Source: Chloroflexota bacterium
GTDB lineage: Bacteria; Chloroflexota; Anaerolineae; Anaerolineales; Villigracilaceae
Length of the DNA: 41,361 nt
Assembly (NCBI GenBank): GCA_016234485.1
Contig: JACRBL010000041.1
Coordinates: forward strand, 1 to 41,361
Direction: 5' to 3'
Shown here: piece after piece, positions 1 to 6,913 of the stretch
How positions within the stretch are numbered: the stretch's first letter is position 1
Layout of the letters: every line of letters starts with the position of its first letter
Program-made: the position numbers and the translations under genes
The notes under the pieces: generated by a model
Told to the model about the DNA's origin: nothing
The model's input: the letters and a program-made list of their open reading frames with translations, nothing else
Database searches by the model: none

Positions 1-129
1 AAAGAATTGGCTTGCGCAAACAAACTGCACGACTCGATGGATGAGGTACTGGCTTCTGCCGAATACATGCTGGCACAACAGAATAAACCAACCAGCACTT
101 TCCATTTGTCGTTTTCTAAACTTCTATGA
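1..129 (+). CDS. C-terminal end of an unidentified protein (partial)
   Basis: The window opens inside an open frame (phase 1) of 42 codons ending in TGA at 127–129. The visible tail is rich in Ala, Lys and Leu, with the segment HLSFSKLL at the very end. I do not recognise the family, and the body of the gene lies to the left. It reads in the same direction as the next gene, about 80 bp downstream, so it may share a transcript with it. The call rests on the uninterrupted frame reaching the window edge only. Confidence 0.45.
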   Translation, partial: KELACANKLHDSMDEVLASAEYMLAQQNKPTSTFHLSFSKLL

Positions 130-210
130 ACGACTACTTAGGCGTAAAGCGTAATAGTATTTTCTCACCAGTGGCTTAACAGAAGACAAAACAAGGAGTA
201 ATCAACGCCT

Positions 211-684
211 ATGCTTGCCAAAATCTCGACAATTATGAACACAACACCAGAATTTCTTTGGAAAGAGATAACAAAGCCACAATCGTTACAATATGTTGCT
301 GCTCCCATATTGTACTTTTTTCCCACAGGTGATACTGATTTGAATAGAGATTGGGAACTGAATCGAGTATACAACCTTGCCTTATTTTTCCTCAAATTCA
401 TTCCTTTGGGCGCTCACAAAATTGTCATCAAGAAAATCGATGTTTCAGGGAACCAGATCGTCAGCAACGAGTCGGGGGCACTTGCCAAAGTCTGGAATCA
501 TACAATTCAATTTAATTCGATCAACTCTCATCAAATTGAGTACGCCGATACGATAGAAATCAAGGCTGGGTTGTTAACGCTATTCATCTGGGCGTTTTCC
601 CATATTTTTTACCGCCACAGACAAAGAAGATGGAAACAGTTGTTATCCCGCAAAACAGACCAGGAGCTACTCACATGGAAATGA
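211..684 (+). CDS. SRPBCC/polyketide-cyclase-like protein with C-terminal membrane segment
   Basis: 157 residues. The N-terminal part (TPEFLWKEITKPQSL) resembles the opening strand-helix of the Bet v 1/SRPBCC ligand-binding fold, where a short helix follows 'vWe.itdp..l'. Around residues 113–127 there is a hydrophobic stretch (GLLTLFIWAFSHIFY) followed by a basic tail, which suggests a single membrane anchor with a cytoplasmic Arg/Lys-rich end. AAGGAGT at 191–197 lies about 13 bp before ATG 211; a second ATG at 235 is possible. The 3' end overlaps the next gene by 10 bp, so the two are probably co-translated. Function is unknown; the fold assignment is from a short motif and is tentative. Confidence 0.6.
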   Translation: MLAKISTIMNTTPEFLWKEITKPQSLQYVAAPILYFFPTGDTDLNRDWELNRVYNLALFFLKFIPLGAHKIVIKKIDVSGNQIVSNESGALAKVWNHTIQFNSINSHQIEYADTIEIKAGLLTLFIWAFSHIFYRHRQRRWKQLLSRKTDQELLTWK

Positions 685-1238
685 TTTATCAAAACACAAC
701 AGCCATCGCGATACTATTTATTAATTTCATTGCTTCAATCAGTTATTTCATCATTTATTCAAAGGATCGCTGGAAAAGCGCATTTTCTAGGCTACCCGTA
801 ATTTTGCAAAAAATATATGTTGCCTTTTTTGTTTTGCCGTTATTCACAGCGCCATTTTTCTCCGTTTCCAAATTCGGCGATTCAAATGCGATTCTTCTGA
901 TCACAGGGATCGTTGTTGCAGTTGTCGGTTTTTCGATAATCGTTTTATCATTCCTGAAAATCGGTGTTGTGCCGAGTATAAAAAGTGATGGAAAGTTGTC
1001 AACTACAGGCACCTACAAGATAGTGCGGCATCCTATCTACTTTGGAACAATAGCAGCGCAATTGGGTTTGATTTTCGCTACTCGAGCTTTAATATCGTTG
1101 ATTTATCTGCCAGTCTCCATCCTCCTCTACTATCTTATGGCCTCCTTGGAAGAGAAAGATTTAGTCAATGTATTTGGCAACCAGTATATTAGGTTTAGAG
1201 AAAAAACCAGAGGAAAGGTCATACCATTCATTTTTTAG
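675..1238 (+). CDS. Isoprenylcysteine carboxyl methyltransferase (ICMT)-family membrane protein
   Basis: 187 residues from the ATG at 675, chosen because AGGAG at 662–666 sits 8 bp upstream; the frame stays open to an ATG at 630, but that start lacks a good ribosome site. Four to five hydrophobic segments are followed by the family signature: a TTGTYKIVRHPIYFG stretch (RHPxYxG, S-adenosylmethionine side), and near the C-terminus EEKDL followed by FGNQYIRF, matching the 'E(E)xxL...FGxxYxxY' motif of ICMT/PEMT-like enzymes. Bacterial members methylate carboxyl groups or lipids in the cytoplasmic membrane, but substrates are mostly unknown. It is coupled to the upstream SRPBCC-like gene by a 10-bp overlap, suggesting a shared small-molecule or lipid substrate. 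Confidence 0.8.
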   Translation: MEMIYQNTTAIAILFINFIASISYFIIYSKDRWKSAFSRLPVILQKIYVAFFVLPLFTAPFFSVSKFGDSNAILLITGIVVAVVGFSIIVLSFLKIGVVPSIKSDGKLSTTGTYKIVRHPIYFGTIAAQLGLIFATRALISLIYLPVSILLYYLMASLEEKDLVNVFGNQYIRFREKTRGKVIPFIF

Positions 1239-1316
1239 CAATTTCTATGTCGGTATTACCGATAAACAGCAGTGTCAAGGGTAAAAGGCAAGCAGGCTGA
1301 AAATCAATCAGAAATG

Positions 1317-1361
1317 GAAAAACGGTTTAGGATGGAGAACATTCGGAGCCGTTTTTTCTTT
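1317..1361 (+). terminator. Possible terminator after the ICMT-family gene
   Basis: An AAAACGG arm near 1319–1325 can pair with CCGTTTT at about 1353–1359, followed by more T residues. The loop is long (about 27 nt), so this is weak. It lies in a 339-bp stretch (1239–1577) without a credible gene; a minus-strand open frame there consists largely of a degenerate repeat and has no ribosome site. Confidence 0.3.
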
Positions 1362-1506
1362 CGCTGTATTCTGAACATCCACCCAAAGAGAGTCCTCAGC
1401 GCTCCCGCTCCATTGCTTCGTGGATGAGTGTCTACGCGAAAGGATGGGCGGGAAGAGGGTCAAATCCGAGCCTATCAAACCTAATTTTGAGCCTATCGGA
1501 TTAAAG

Positions 1507-1542
1507 TTTGAGCCGCTCGGATTCCAATCCAAGCGGCTCAAA
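1507..1542. terminator. Long perfect hairpin between convergent genes, likely bidirectional terminator
   Basis: TTTGAGCCGCT (1507–1517) pairs with AGCGGCTCAAA (1532–1542), and inside it GGATT pairs with AATCC around a CC loop, giving a 16-bp stem with one mismatch. It sits between the plus-strand unit ending at 1238 and the minus-strand operon ending at 1578, the usual place for a shared terminator. The words TTTGAGCC..TCGGATT occur just upstream as well (about 1486–1502), so the hairpin may have grown from a small direct repeat. There is no long T-run. Confidence 0.5.
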
Positions 1543-1577
1543 TCGTTAGCATACGCCATTTTTTGAGGGGACTCGAG

Positions 1578-2345
1578 TTACGCGACCCTCGCGCTCTTCC
1601 CCAACTTCTTCAAATCACGGAAATTCCACAACACCTGCCAGACGCGGAAGGCGGCCTCGGCCTGGATCTTGAACGACATCTTCGATTTTCCCCAGCGGCG
1701 GTCGGCAAAGTAGATCGGGGCTTCGCCAATTCTAAATTCCAGGCAATGCGCCAGATACGCCATCTCCACAAGGAAGATGTAACCATTCGATTGAATCCGC
1801 TCGAACGGGATGCTCTGCAAGGCCTCGCACCGCCACATGCGATAGCCCGTGGTCACATCGCGCAAGGGCAGGCCGAGGATTGTCCGCGCGTAAAAATTGC
1901 CGAACGCGCTCAGTCCCTTGCGCCAGAACGGCCAGTTTTTGTCCACAGAACCGCCGTGGACGTAACGCGATCCCAGCACGAAATCGTTCGACGCAAGCAG
2001 GGCAGACATTGCCGCCAGCGCGGAGGGATCGTGGGAGAAATCCGCATCCATCTGGACAATGGCGTCGGACTCCGTTTCGAGGGCGGACGCGAAGCCCTCG
2101 AGGTAGGCCGTCCGCAGGCCGCGCCGCCCGATGCGGTGGATGACCGCCACCCGTCCCGCGTGTTGACGCGTGAGGTCGTCCGCGAGCGCGCCTGTGCCGT
2201 CGGGGCTGTCGTCGTCCACGATGAGGACGCGCAAGTCGAGCGGAAGCGAAAAAAGAGCGGAGACCAGTTTGGGCAGGTTCTCCGCTTCGTTATAGGTGGG
2301 AAGTACAACCGTGATCTTCATCAAACTCTGTGCGCCTCGGTTCAT
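1578..2345 (-). CDS. Polyprenol-phosphate glycosyltransferase, GT2 family (dolichol-phosphate mannose synthase-like)
   Basis: 255 residues, matching the length of single-domain polyprenol monophosphomannose synthases. Seen: N-terminal nucleotide-binding strand VVLPTYNEAENL, the IVDDDSPDGT motif, the metal-binding DAD (about residues 100–102, in QMDADFSHD), VLGSRYVHGG, and DVTTGYRMWR near residue 165. There are no C-terminal membrane helices, so it is the soluble, membrane-associated form. It transfers a hexose from a nucleotide sugar to polyprenyl phosphate, giving a lipid-linked donor for glycosylation. The start at 2345 overlaps the stop of the upstream response regulator as ATGA; a Met nine residues in is the alternative start. 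Sugar specificity cannot be told from sequence alone. Confidence 0.88.
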   Translation of the reverse strand: MNRGAQSLMKITVVLPTYNEAENLPKLVSALFSLPLDLRVLIVDDDSPDGTGALADDLTRQHAGRVAVIHRIGRRGLRTAYLEGFASALETESDAIVQMDADFSHDPSALAAMSALLASNDFVLGSRYVHGGSVDKNWPFWRKGLSAFGNFYARTILGLPLRDVTTGYRMWRCEALQSIPFERIQSNGYIFLVEMAYLAHCLEFRIGEAPIYFADRRWGKSKMSFKIQAEAAFRVWQVLWNFRDLKKLGKSARVA

Positions 2346-3196
2346 CGCTTGAGACGCAGTAACTCCACTTTGAGTTTATCCACGCTGGCAAAACGCCCCT
2401 TCACGTTGAGCATGTCGTTCATCATCACGCTTAATTTGTCGGGACGCTGCGAAGCGCGCTCGCGATCTTTGATGGGATAGAAGTAATCGAGCGATTGGGT
2501 CAGGCGGGTGCGCAGACGATCCTGCAAGGCCTGGTGGTTCGAGGGGTGGATGATAAGGACAAATTCCGCAGGGCCGAGGTGGCCGAGGAAATCTTCCTTC
2601 ACGCCGACTTCATCCATCGTATTCTGGATCATCACGCTGAAGGCTCGCAAGACATCGTCTGACGCGACGAAGCCGTAGGTTTCACGGAAGGCGTCCAGGT
2701 TTTCGAGCGAGACGAGCAGGAGCGAGGAACTGTCTTTTTGAAGGGCAGTCGCGAGGCGTTCTTCCACCAACGCGCCTTCGGCCAATCCGCTGACGGGATT
2801 GGTGAGCGATCCCTGGCTGATGCGCTGGAGGGCGTTGCGGACGCGCAGGCGCAGTTCCTGGATGTCGAACGGCTTGGTGATGTAATCGTCGGCGCCGAGT
2901 TCGAGTCCTTGCAATTTGTCGGCACGCTCGCGTTTCTCGGTCAGGAAGATGATTGGCACGTCGGCGGTGCGGCGGTCGCTTCGCATACGGCGGGCCACTT
3001 CGTAACCGTCAATATCGGGCAAACGAATATCAAGAATGGCAAGGTTGGGATGATGGGTCAGGCAGGCGCGCACGCCGTCTTCGCCCCAGTTGACGGTGAT
3101 GACGTCGTAGCCCTGCGCGCGGAAATAGGCTGTCACCATTTCGGCGACATCTATATCGTCTTCGACAATGAGGATTTTTTGTTTGACGACAGCCAC
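2342..3196 (-). CDS. Response regulator: receiver domain plus degenerate GGDEF-like domain
   Basis: 284 residues. Residues 6–120 form a canonical CheY-like receiver: acidic pair EDD (12–14), phospho-acceptor Asp56 in AILDIRLPDIDG, Thr86 in FLTEK, and Lys108 in ITKPF. After a linker, residues about 145–250 resemble a GGDEF (diguanylate cyclase) fold, but the active-site position reads GPAEF, so cyclic-di-GMP synthesis is unlikely and the domain probably acts as a sensor or protein-interaction module. It is the third gene of the roadblock–V4R–regulator–glycosyltransferase operon and its stop overlaps the glycosyltransferase start (ATGA). No DNA-binding domain is seen, so output is likely through protein contacts. 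Confidence 0.88.
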   Translation of the reverse strand: MAVVKQKILIVEDDIDVAEMVTAYFRAQGYDVITVNWGEDGVRACLTHHPNLAILDIRLPDIDGYEVARRMRSDRRTADVPIIFLTEKRERADKLQGLELGADDYITKPFDIQELRLRVRNALQRISQGSLTNPVSGLAEGALVEERLATALQKDSSSLLLVSLENLDAFRETYGFVASDDVLRAFSVMIQNTMDEVGVKEDFLGHLGPAEFVLIIHPSNHQALQDRLRTRLTQSLDYFYPIKDRERASQRPDKLSVMMNDMLNVKGRFASVDKLKVELLRLKR

Positions 3197-3208
3197 GGAA
3201 AACCCGCC

Positions 3209-3844
3209 TTATGACAAGGGTTCTTTTTGAATGACGTACTCGCAAACCGAATCGCCTGTCGCCATGCAACGCGATTCGTTGACGCGAAATTCGTTCCCGC
3301 CAGAAACCCATTTGAGGGCTTCCTGCAAAATGCCCGTGGCGATGAAGCAGATGGGCTTATCCTGCCCGGTGCGGCCATGACATTCGGAGCATTTGTGAAT
3401 GGTGTAGATGTATTCGTTCTCGCGCTCTTCCACCGTGCTATGCTGGTCGCTGATCTGCGAGAAGATCTTCGCCACCGCGGGGATGCCGATGCGGAGTTTT
3501 GCGCCAAGCGGAAGGACTTTAAAGGCCAGGTCGCCCACGCCAGCCAGCGCGCCAAAATTGCGCAGGCCATCGGCGAAGAGGGCGCGTCCGACGCGCAGAG
3601 AAAGGCCGCGTCCGCCGCGAGGTCCGTACATGTCTTCGAGGGCCACGTTCACGGCCGCGACCTCGGCAAAGTCGAAACCTTTTTCCAGGTTGTCGGGCAG
3701 GGGGTGTTCCACATAATGGTTCAAGCCCGCCAGGTTGAGGATGGCGTTTAAGCCGTTGCGTCCCATCACTTCTTCGAGGGCACGCACGAGGATCACGCCA
3801 AATTTATTAGGATAAGCCAGACCGGTTTTTTGGATGGGGGCCAT
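3209..3844 (-). CDS. V4R (4-vinyl reductase) domain sensor protein
   Basis: 211 residues. The C-terminal 80 or so residues carry the V4R pattern: a cysteine cluster (HKCSECHGR, then KPICFIATGILQEAL) and the closing motif ESRCMATGDSVCEYVI. V4R domains bind small hydrophobic molecules and occur in sensors and in bacteriochlorophyll enzymes; the Cys residues may also bind a metal. The N-terminal 120 residues match the helical part found in stand-alone V4R proteins (GRNGLNAILNLAGL). There is a 12-bp gap to the response regulator downstream and 10 bp to the roadblock gene upstream, so the three are surely co-transcribed. Inference: ligand-sensing input for the regulator. The ligand is unknown. Confidence 0.82.
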   Translation of the reverse strand: MAPIQKTGLAYPNKFGVILVRALEEVMGRNGLNAILNLAGLNHYVEHPLPDNLEKGFDFAEVAAVNVALEDMYGPRGGRGLSLRVGRALFADGLRNFGALAGVGDLAFKVLPLGAKLRIGIPAVAKIFSQISDQHSTVEERENEYIYTIHKCSECHGRTGQDKPICFIATGILQEALKWVSGGNEFRVNESRCMATGDSVCEYVIQKEPLS

Positions 3845-3854
3845 ACAATCTCCA

Positions 3855-4226
3855 CTAGATCAATTTCGTCAGGTCTTCGGCGGCGCGGCGCATGTCAAGG
3901 AAGATGAGGCCGAGTTTAGCCTGTTCGCGTGCTAAGGCGGTGAGAACTGCTTCCTGCCCAACCGACATCAGGACAACGTAGCCCTTCTCGCCTTTAATGT
4001 AAACCTGCTCGAGCGAGCCGCGTCCCAATTCGGAAGCGATGCGCTCGCCGAGGGAGAGCATGGCGGCCGACATGGCGGAGACGCGATCTTCCTCCACGCC
4101 ATGCGGCAGGGCAGATGCAATGCTCAAGCCATCCACGCTGACGATGGCGGAGGCTTCGATATCGGGGGAGGAGGCCTGTAATTCGCGCAGGCGATCCACC
4201 ATTTGTTGCGTTCTGGACTTGGACAA
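3855..4226 (-). CDS. Roadblock/LC7-domain protein (MglB-like)
   Basis: 123 residues, the length of a single roadblock/LC7 domain. Seen: SSPDIEASAIVSVDGLSIAS at residues about 19–38 (the typical 'gv..a.lvs.dGl.ia' strand pair), SAAMLSLGERIASELGRG, and GYVVLMSVGQEAVLTAL. Such proteins dimerise and, like MglB, usually regulate small Ras-like GTPases; no GTPase gene is adjacent here. It is the first gene of the operon, behind a strong promoter (4283–4311). The start is the ATG at 4226, preceded by GGAGGGC about 4–9 bp upstream. The operon architecture suggests a switch controlling cell-surface polymer synthesis or polarity, which is inference. Confidence 0.87.
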   Translation of the reverse strand: MSKSRTQQMVDRLRELQASSPDIEASAIVSVDGLSIASALPHGVEEDRVSAMSAAMLSLGERIASELGRGSLEQVYIKGEKGYVVLMSVGQEAVLTALAREQAKLGLIFLDMRRAAEDLTKLI

Positions 4227-4282
4227 GACGGCCCTCCATGCAAAGTGATGCCGATTTGTGAATTTTTGACTTACGCTGGACT

Positions 4283-4311
4283 ATTTTAGAACACGCAAGG
4301 CATTGTGTCAA
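4283..4311 (-). promoter_or_regulatory. Sigma70-type promoter of the roadblock operon
   Basis: On the minus strand TTGACA (4311–4306) and TAAAAT (4288–4283) are separated by exactly 17 bp, and the roadblock start codon lies about 57 bp downstream. This is close to consensus and is the best promoter match in the left third of the window. Confidence 0.8.
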
Positions 4312-4398
4312 GTTTGGGGCATGTTTAATAAAAACGCTCCCAACAAAACCGTAAGGCCTGGGCGCTATAATTCGTCGAATTCTTTACGAGGTAATTTG

Positions 4399-5541
4399 AT
4401 GAAATCACGCATCGCACGTTTGCTCCTTCTCGCCATTCTGTTTTTTCCATCGTTTCCTGCGCGCGCGCAAGAGATCGCCCCCGAAGAAGAATCGTTCAGC
4501 GGCGCGGTGGTGTGCCCGCCTGGCGCGTACCTGGTGACGCCAGGCGATTGCCTGCCGCTCGGCCCTTCGGCCTATTTGACGGAACTCGCGCGGCTGGGCC
4601 TCTCCAATCCGCCGCGCCCGCTACCCGCTTCAAAACCCAGCGCGGACCTGGCGCAGATTCCCTATCGCTACTTCCGTTACTCAGACGACATGCCGACGCG
4701 CTTTTATCCATCGCTCGCGGACGCGCAGGCCAAATCAGAAAACGCGCTCACCTACGCGCCGGGTTTCGTCTACATTTCATACACCAGCATGGACGAGAGC
4801 GGTCACTTCTTCCTCTCCAAAGGCGGATATTGGATTCGCGGCGACGGTTACCGCGTGCAGGAATTACCGAACTTTCAGGGCTTGCTCTTCCGCGAAACGC
4901 CCCGCGTCTCTTTCGGCTGGACCTTTGAGACGATTCCCGTCAAAGCGGCGCCTGGCTACAATTCGGCGAATACTGGCTCCCTCCCTCTGTGGAGCGTGGT
5001 GCAAGTCTACAAGACTGAGGTGGCCGACAACATGGAATGGAATCTGATCGGCCCAGGCCAGTGGGTGGAGGGACGCAAGGTGGCGGTCGTCACGCCCAAT
5101 CCCGCCACGCCGGAGGGCGTCACAGGCAATCGCTGGGTCGAAGTGAATCTCAAAGAGCAGTCGCTGGCGGTGTACGAAAACAATCAACTTGTTTTTGCCA
5201 CCATGATCGCATCGGGCGCGAAGCCGTTTTGGACTCGCCCTGGCGCGTTCCAGATTTTCGAGAAAAAAGAAGCCGAGACCATGCGGAACAATGACCCTGC
5301 CGACTTCTACTATCTCGAAGACGTGCCGTACACCATGTACTTCGACGGGGCGCGCGCTCTCCACGCGGCTTACTGGCGGACGCATTTCGGCTTCCCGCAA
5401 TCGCACGGATGCGTGAACCTCTCGGTAGGCGACGCGCGCTGGCTGTTCGATTGGGCAAGCGTGGGCGATTGGGTCTACGTCCACGACCCATCGGGAGAAA
5501 CTCCCACCGATCCCGCGCTGTATAGCAGTGGAGCGTATTGA
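4399..5541 (+). CDS. Exported L,D-transpeptidase (YkuD domain)
   Basis: 380 residues from ATG 4399, preferred over the in-frame ATG at 4303 because GAGGTAA at 4388–4394 precedes it and because a clean signal peptide follows (MKSRIARLLLLAILFF, cleavage likely after PARAQ). The YkuD catalytic domain occupies roughly residues 230–360: RWVEVNLKEQSLAVYENNQL opens it, and HFGFPQSHGCVNLS carries the catalytic His and Cys (Cys338). These enzymes make 3-3 cross-links in peptidoglycan or attach proteins to it, outside the membrane. A TATAAT at 4366–4371 is a possible -10 element, without a clear -35. It is divergent from the roadblock operon across 172 bp. Peptidoglycan cross-linking in a Chloroflexota-like cell is plausible but not tested. 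Confidence 0.92.
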   Translation: MKSRIARLLLLAILFFPSFPARAQEIAPEEESFSGAVVCPPGAYLVTPGDCLPLGPSAYLTELARLGLSNPPRPLPASKPSADLAQIPYRYFRYSDDMPTRFYPSLADAQAKSENALTYAPGFVYISYTSMDESGHFFLSKGGYWIRGDGYRVQELPNFQGLLFRETPRVSFGWTFETIPVKAAPGYNSANTGSLPLWSVVQVYKTEVADNMEWNLIGPGQWVEGRKVAVVTPNPATPEGVTGNRWVEVNLKEQSLAVYENNQLVFATMIASGAKPFWTRPGAFQIFEKKEAETMRNNDPADFYYLEDVPYTMYFDGARALHAAYWRTHFGFPQSHGCVNLSVGDARWLFDWASVGDWVYVHDPSGETPTDPALYSSGAY

Positions 5542-5556
5542 AAATCGAAAATCGTA

Positions 5557-5585
5557 TTGACACGCTTAAGTGCGTATGGTAAACT
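5557..5585 (+). promoter_or_regulatory. Promoter of the tRNA-Asp gene
   Basis: TTGACA at 5557–5562 and TAAACT at 5580–5585 with a 17-bp spacer, 18 bp before the mature tRNA 5' end. The perfect -35 box and position fit a dedicated tRNA promoter. Confidence 0.75.
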
Positions 5586-5603
5586 CTCGCCCGCTGTAAA
5601 TCT

Positions 5604-5677
5604 GGTCCCGTGGTGTAGCGGCCTAACATGCGGCCCTGTCAAGGCCGAGATCGCGGGTTCGAATCCCGTCGGGACCG
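5604..5677 (+). tRNA. tRNA-Asp (anticodon GTC)
   Basis: The acceptor arm GGTCCCG (5604–5610) pairs fully with CGGGACC (5670–5676), with discriminator G at 5677. The anticodon loop CTGTCAA carries GTC between GCGGC and GCCG arms, and the T-arm has the TTCGAAT loop. CCA is not encoded (CAA follows). G73 and anticodon GTC agree with aspartate identity. It is followed directly by a terminator and by an excisionase-like gene. Confidence 0.97.
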
Positions 5678-5703
5678 CAAGGCGTAACCCAGTTACGCAA
5701 CAT

Positions 5704-5743
5704 CTGGCGCTCAATGAAAATTTCATTGAGCGCCAGTTTTTTT
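5704..5743 (+). terminator. Rho-independent terminator of tRNA-Asp
   Basis: CTGGCGCTCAATGAAA (5704–5719) is matched perfectly by TTTCATTGAGCGCCAG (5721–5736), followed by seven T residues. This is a textbook intrinsic terminator 27 bp after the tRNA. Confidence 0.93.
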
Positions 5744-5761
5744 AACTGGCGGGAGTGACTC

Positions 5762-5983
5762 ATGACAGCGCCAAGATCACACAACAACGAGATATCTCAC
5801 ATCAACCTACTGACTATTCAGGAAGTCGCGACGTGGGCAAAGGTAAGCACAAAGACGGTTTATCGCTGGATTGCCAACAAAAAATTACCAGCGATCCGAC
5901 TTGGAAGCAGAACCTATCGAATTTCCGAACATGACCTGCTTGAGTATTTGAAGAACGCTGGCTATTATGCCCTCGTGGATTAA
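5762..5983 (+). CDS. Excisionase-family HTH DNA-binding protein
   Basis: 73 residues, all one winged-helix domain of the HTH_17/excisionase type: LLTIQEVATWAKVSTKTVYR (helix-turn-helix), then WIANKKLPAIRLGSRTYRI (wing) and the closing helix SEHDLLEYLK. GGGAG about 8 bp before the ATG is a good ribosome site. Such proteins are excision factors of integrated elements, antitoxin-like regulators, or stand-alone repressors. The position just after a tRNA gene and beside insertion-sequence debris suggests a relic of an integrated element, but no integrase is present in the window. Confidence 0.85.
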   Translation: MTAPRSHNNEISHINLLTIQEVATWAKVSTKTVYRWIANKKLPAIRLGSRTYRISEHDLLEYLKNAGYYALVD

Positions 5984-6163
5984 TCTATATCTGCCCTCCC
6001 GCCGCGCGCCTGCATTGCATGTAAAGCACGATGCGGATGCGATTGGGCGGTCGCCATCATAAAATATCCCGCTTAAAAGCCAAATGCGCTTTGTGGTAGT
6101 CACCCTGTTGGGTGTGGTTGAAATAAGGTATAGATAGGCAAACATTGGATATTCGGAGGCGGT

Positions 6164-6238
6164 ATGGCGGAGTTAGCCAAAGCTGGAGACTTTTGTCCAA
6201 ACCAAAAATTTGGTAGTCTCCCGACAGAGTGTGGTTAG
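6164..6238 (+). pseudogene. Possible N-terminal stub of a transposase
   Basis: A 24-codon frame with GGAGG (6155–6159) just before ATG 6164 reads MAELAKAGDFCPN and then runs into the inverted-repeat sequence and stops. The opening resembles the N-terminal zinc-ribbon region of an IS transposase (ending FCPN..C in intact copies, from memory). If so, the gene was cut by the neighbouring element. This is a weak call. Confidence 0.3.
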
Positions 6239-6455
6239 CGCTTTAGCGGAATAGTGGTCAGGAGTTCATTAACAGTCCAAGCATGATCGGCGAAACCAGC
6301 AGCCATCATGGGTGTTCGCTGTGTCCACTTGCGACCCGGAATGTCGCCAACCGGCAAGCGCAAACTCTTGTGATATTTTACAAAGTTGTAATAAGCGTCT
6401 TCCCAAAGCGCCGCCGCGCGGTGATGTAGCGCGACCCACTACCCAAAATTTTTGG
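6202..6455. mobile_element. Decayed insertion sequence / MITE-like element with terminal inverted repeats
   Basis: CCAAAAATTTGGTAGT at 6202–6217 is repeated in inverse orientation as ACTACCCAAAATTTTTGG at 6438–6455, two extra bases being the only change. Between them lies the 3' end of a transposase gene on the minus strand. The 254-bp size and the missing middle of the gene indicate an internally deleted, non-autonomous copy. I could not find a target-site duplication. The surrounding stretch 5984–6484 has no intact gene. Confidence 0.6.
6235..6438 (-). pseudogene. Transposase C-terminal fragment
   Basis: About 66 codons on the minus strand end in TAA at 6235. The readable protein contains ALWEDAYYNFVKYHKSLRL, then RKWTQRTPMMAAGFADHAW and VNELL. 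This matches the C-terminal end typical of DDE transposases, where 'YHKSLRL' ends the catalytic core and 'RTPAMAAGLTDH.W...ELL' closes the protein. The frame is stopped upstream by a TAG inside the inverted repeat, so the N-terminal and central parts are gone and the fragment cannot be functional. Confidence 0.75.
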
Positions 6456-6484
6456 CTGATACTCTAATTATCCGAGTGAGGCGA

Positions 6485-6913
6485 TCAAGCGTCTGTCTTC
6501 CTTTTGCGGAGCTTGAAGTAACTTATTGCCAAAAATATAATTCCTCCGAAGACCCCCACCAAATGATATGGCAGGTAATCCATCACATCTATAGGTTGTT
6601 GAGCAACGAACTTCAAATAAAAATACGGCGCCCAAGCCAGGATGCCTGCAAAGATCAACCCATGGCCGATTGTTTGCATTCGGTTCTTTTGCGGCGGCGA
6701 CATGCCCATCTCCCTGCGTGCTAGCGCGCGCAGGCGCGAGCCCCCGATCACGCCCGCAAGATGAAAAGGCAAATACCAAAACAGCGAGGGCTTCTCGCCC
6801 GCGATCCGCAAGACGATGAACGGCAGCCACGTCAACACGCCGAGCCAGATCAACGTGTTCCCCAGGCGATACCGCGTCAGCGCGGCATTGTAAATCTTCT
6901 CATCGGTTACCAT
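6485..6913 (-). CDS. Small membrane protein of the heme operon, unknown function
   Basis: 142 residues with four predicted membrane segments arranged as two similar pairs: [21 protein letters not shown] and [14 protein letters not shown], then [18 protein letters not shown] and [18 protein letters not shown]. The repeated 'YLP(F/Y)HL.GV.GG' motif suggests an internal duplication. Its start overlaps the hemL stop by 7 bp, so it is the last gene of the heme operon as read here. I do not recognise the family. Co-translation with hemL hints at a role in tetrapyrrole handling or in the membrane step, but this is inference. Confidence 0.7.
   Translation of the reverse strand: MVTDEKIYNAALTRYRLGNTLIWLGVLTWLPFIVLRIAGEKPSLFWYLPFHLAGVIGGSRLRALARREMGMSPPQKNRMQTIGHGLIFAGILAWAPYFYLKFVAQQPIDVMDYLPYHLVGVFGGIIFLAISYFKLRKRKTDA

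Noticed and set aside
1563..2480. A 305-codon plus-strand frame over the glycosyltransferase
   Set aside because: Antisense to clear GT2 motifs, with no ribosome site and no recognisable domain.
6160..6232. A tRNA-like look (GGCGGTATGGCGGAGTTAGCC...)
   Set aside because: Acceptor and T arms cannot be formed and no TTCGA loop is present; the same bases read better as a transposase start.
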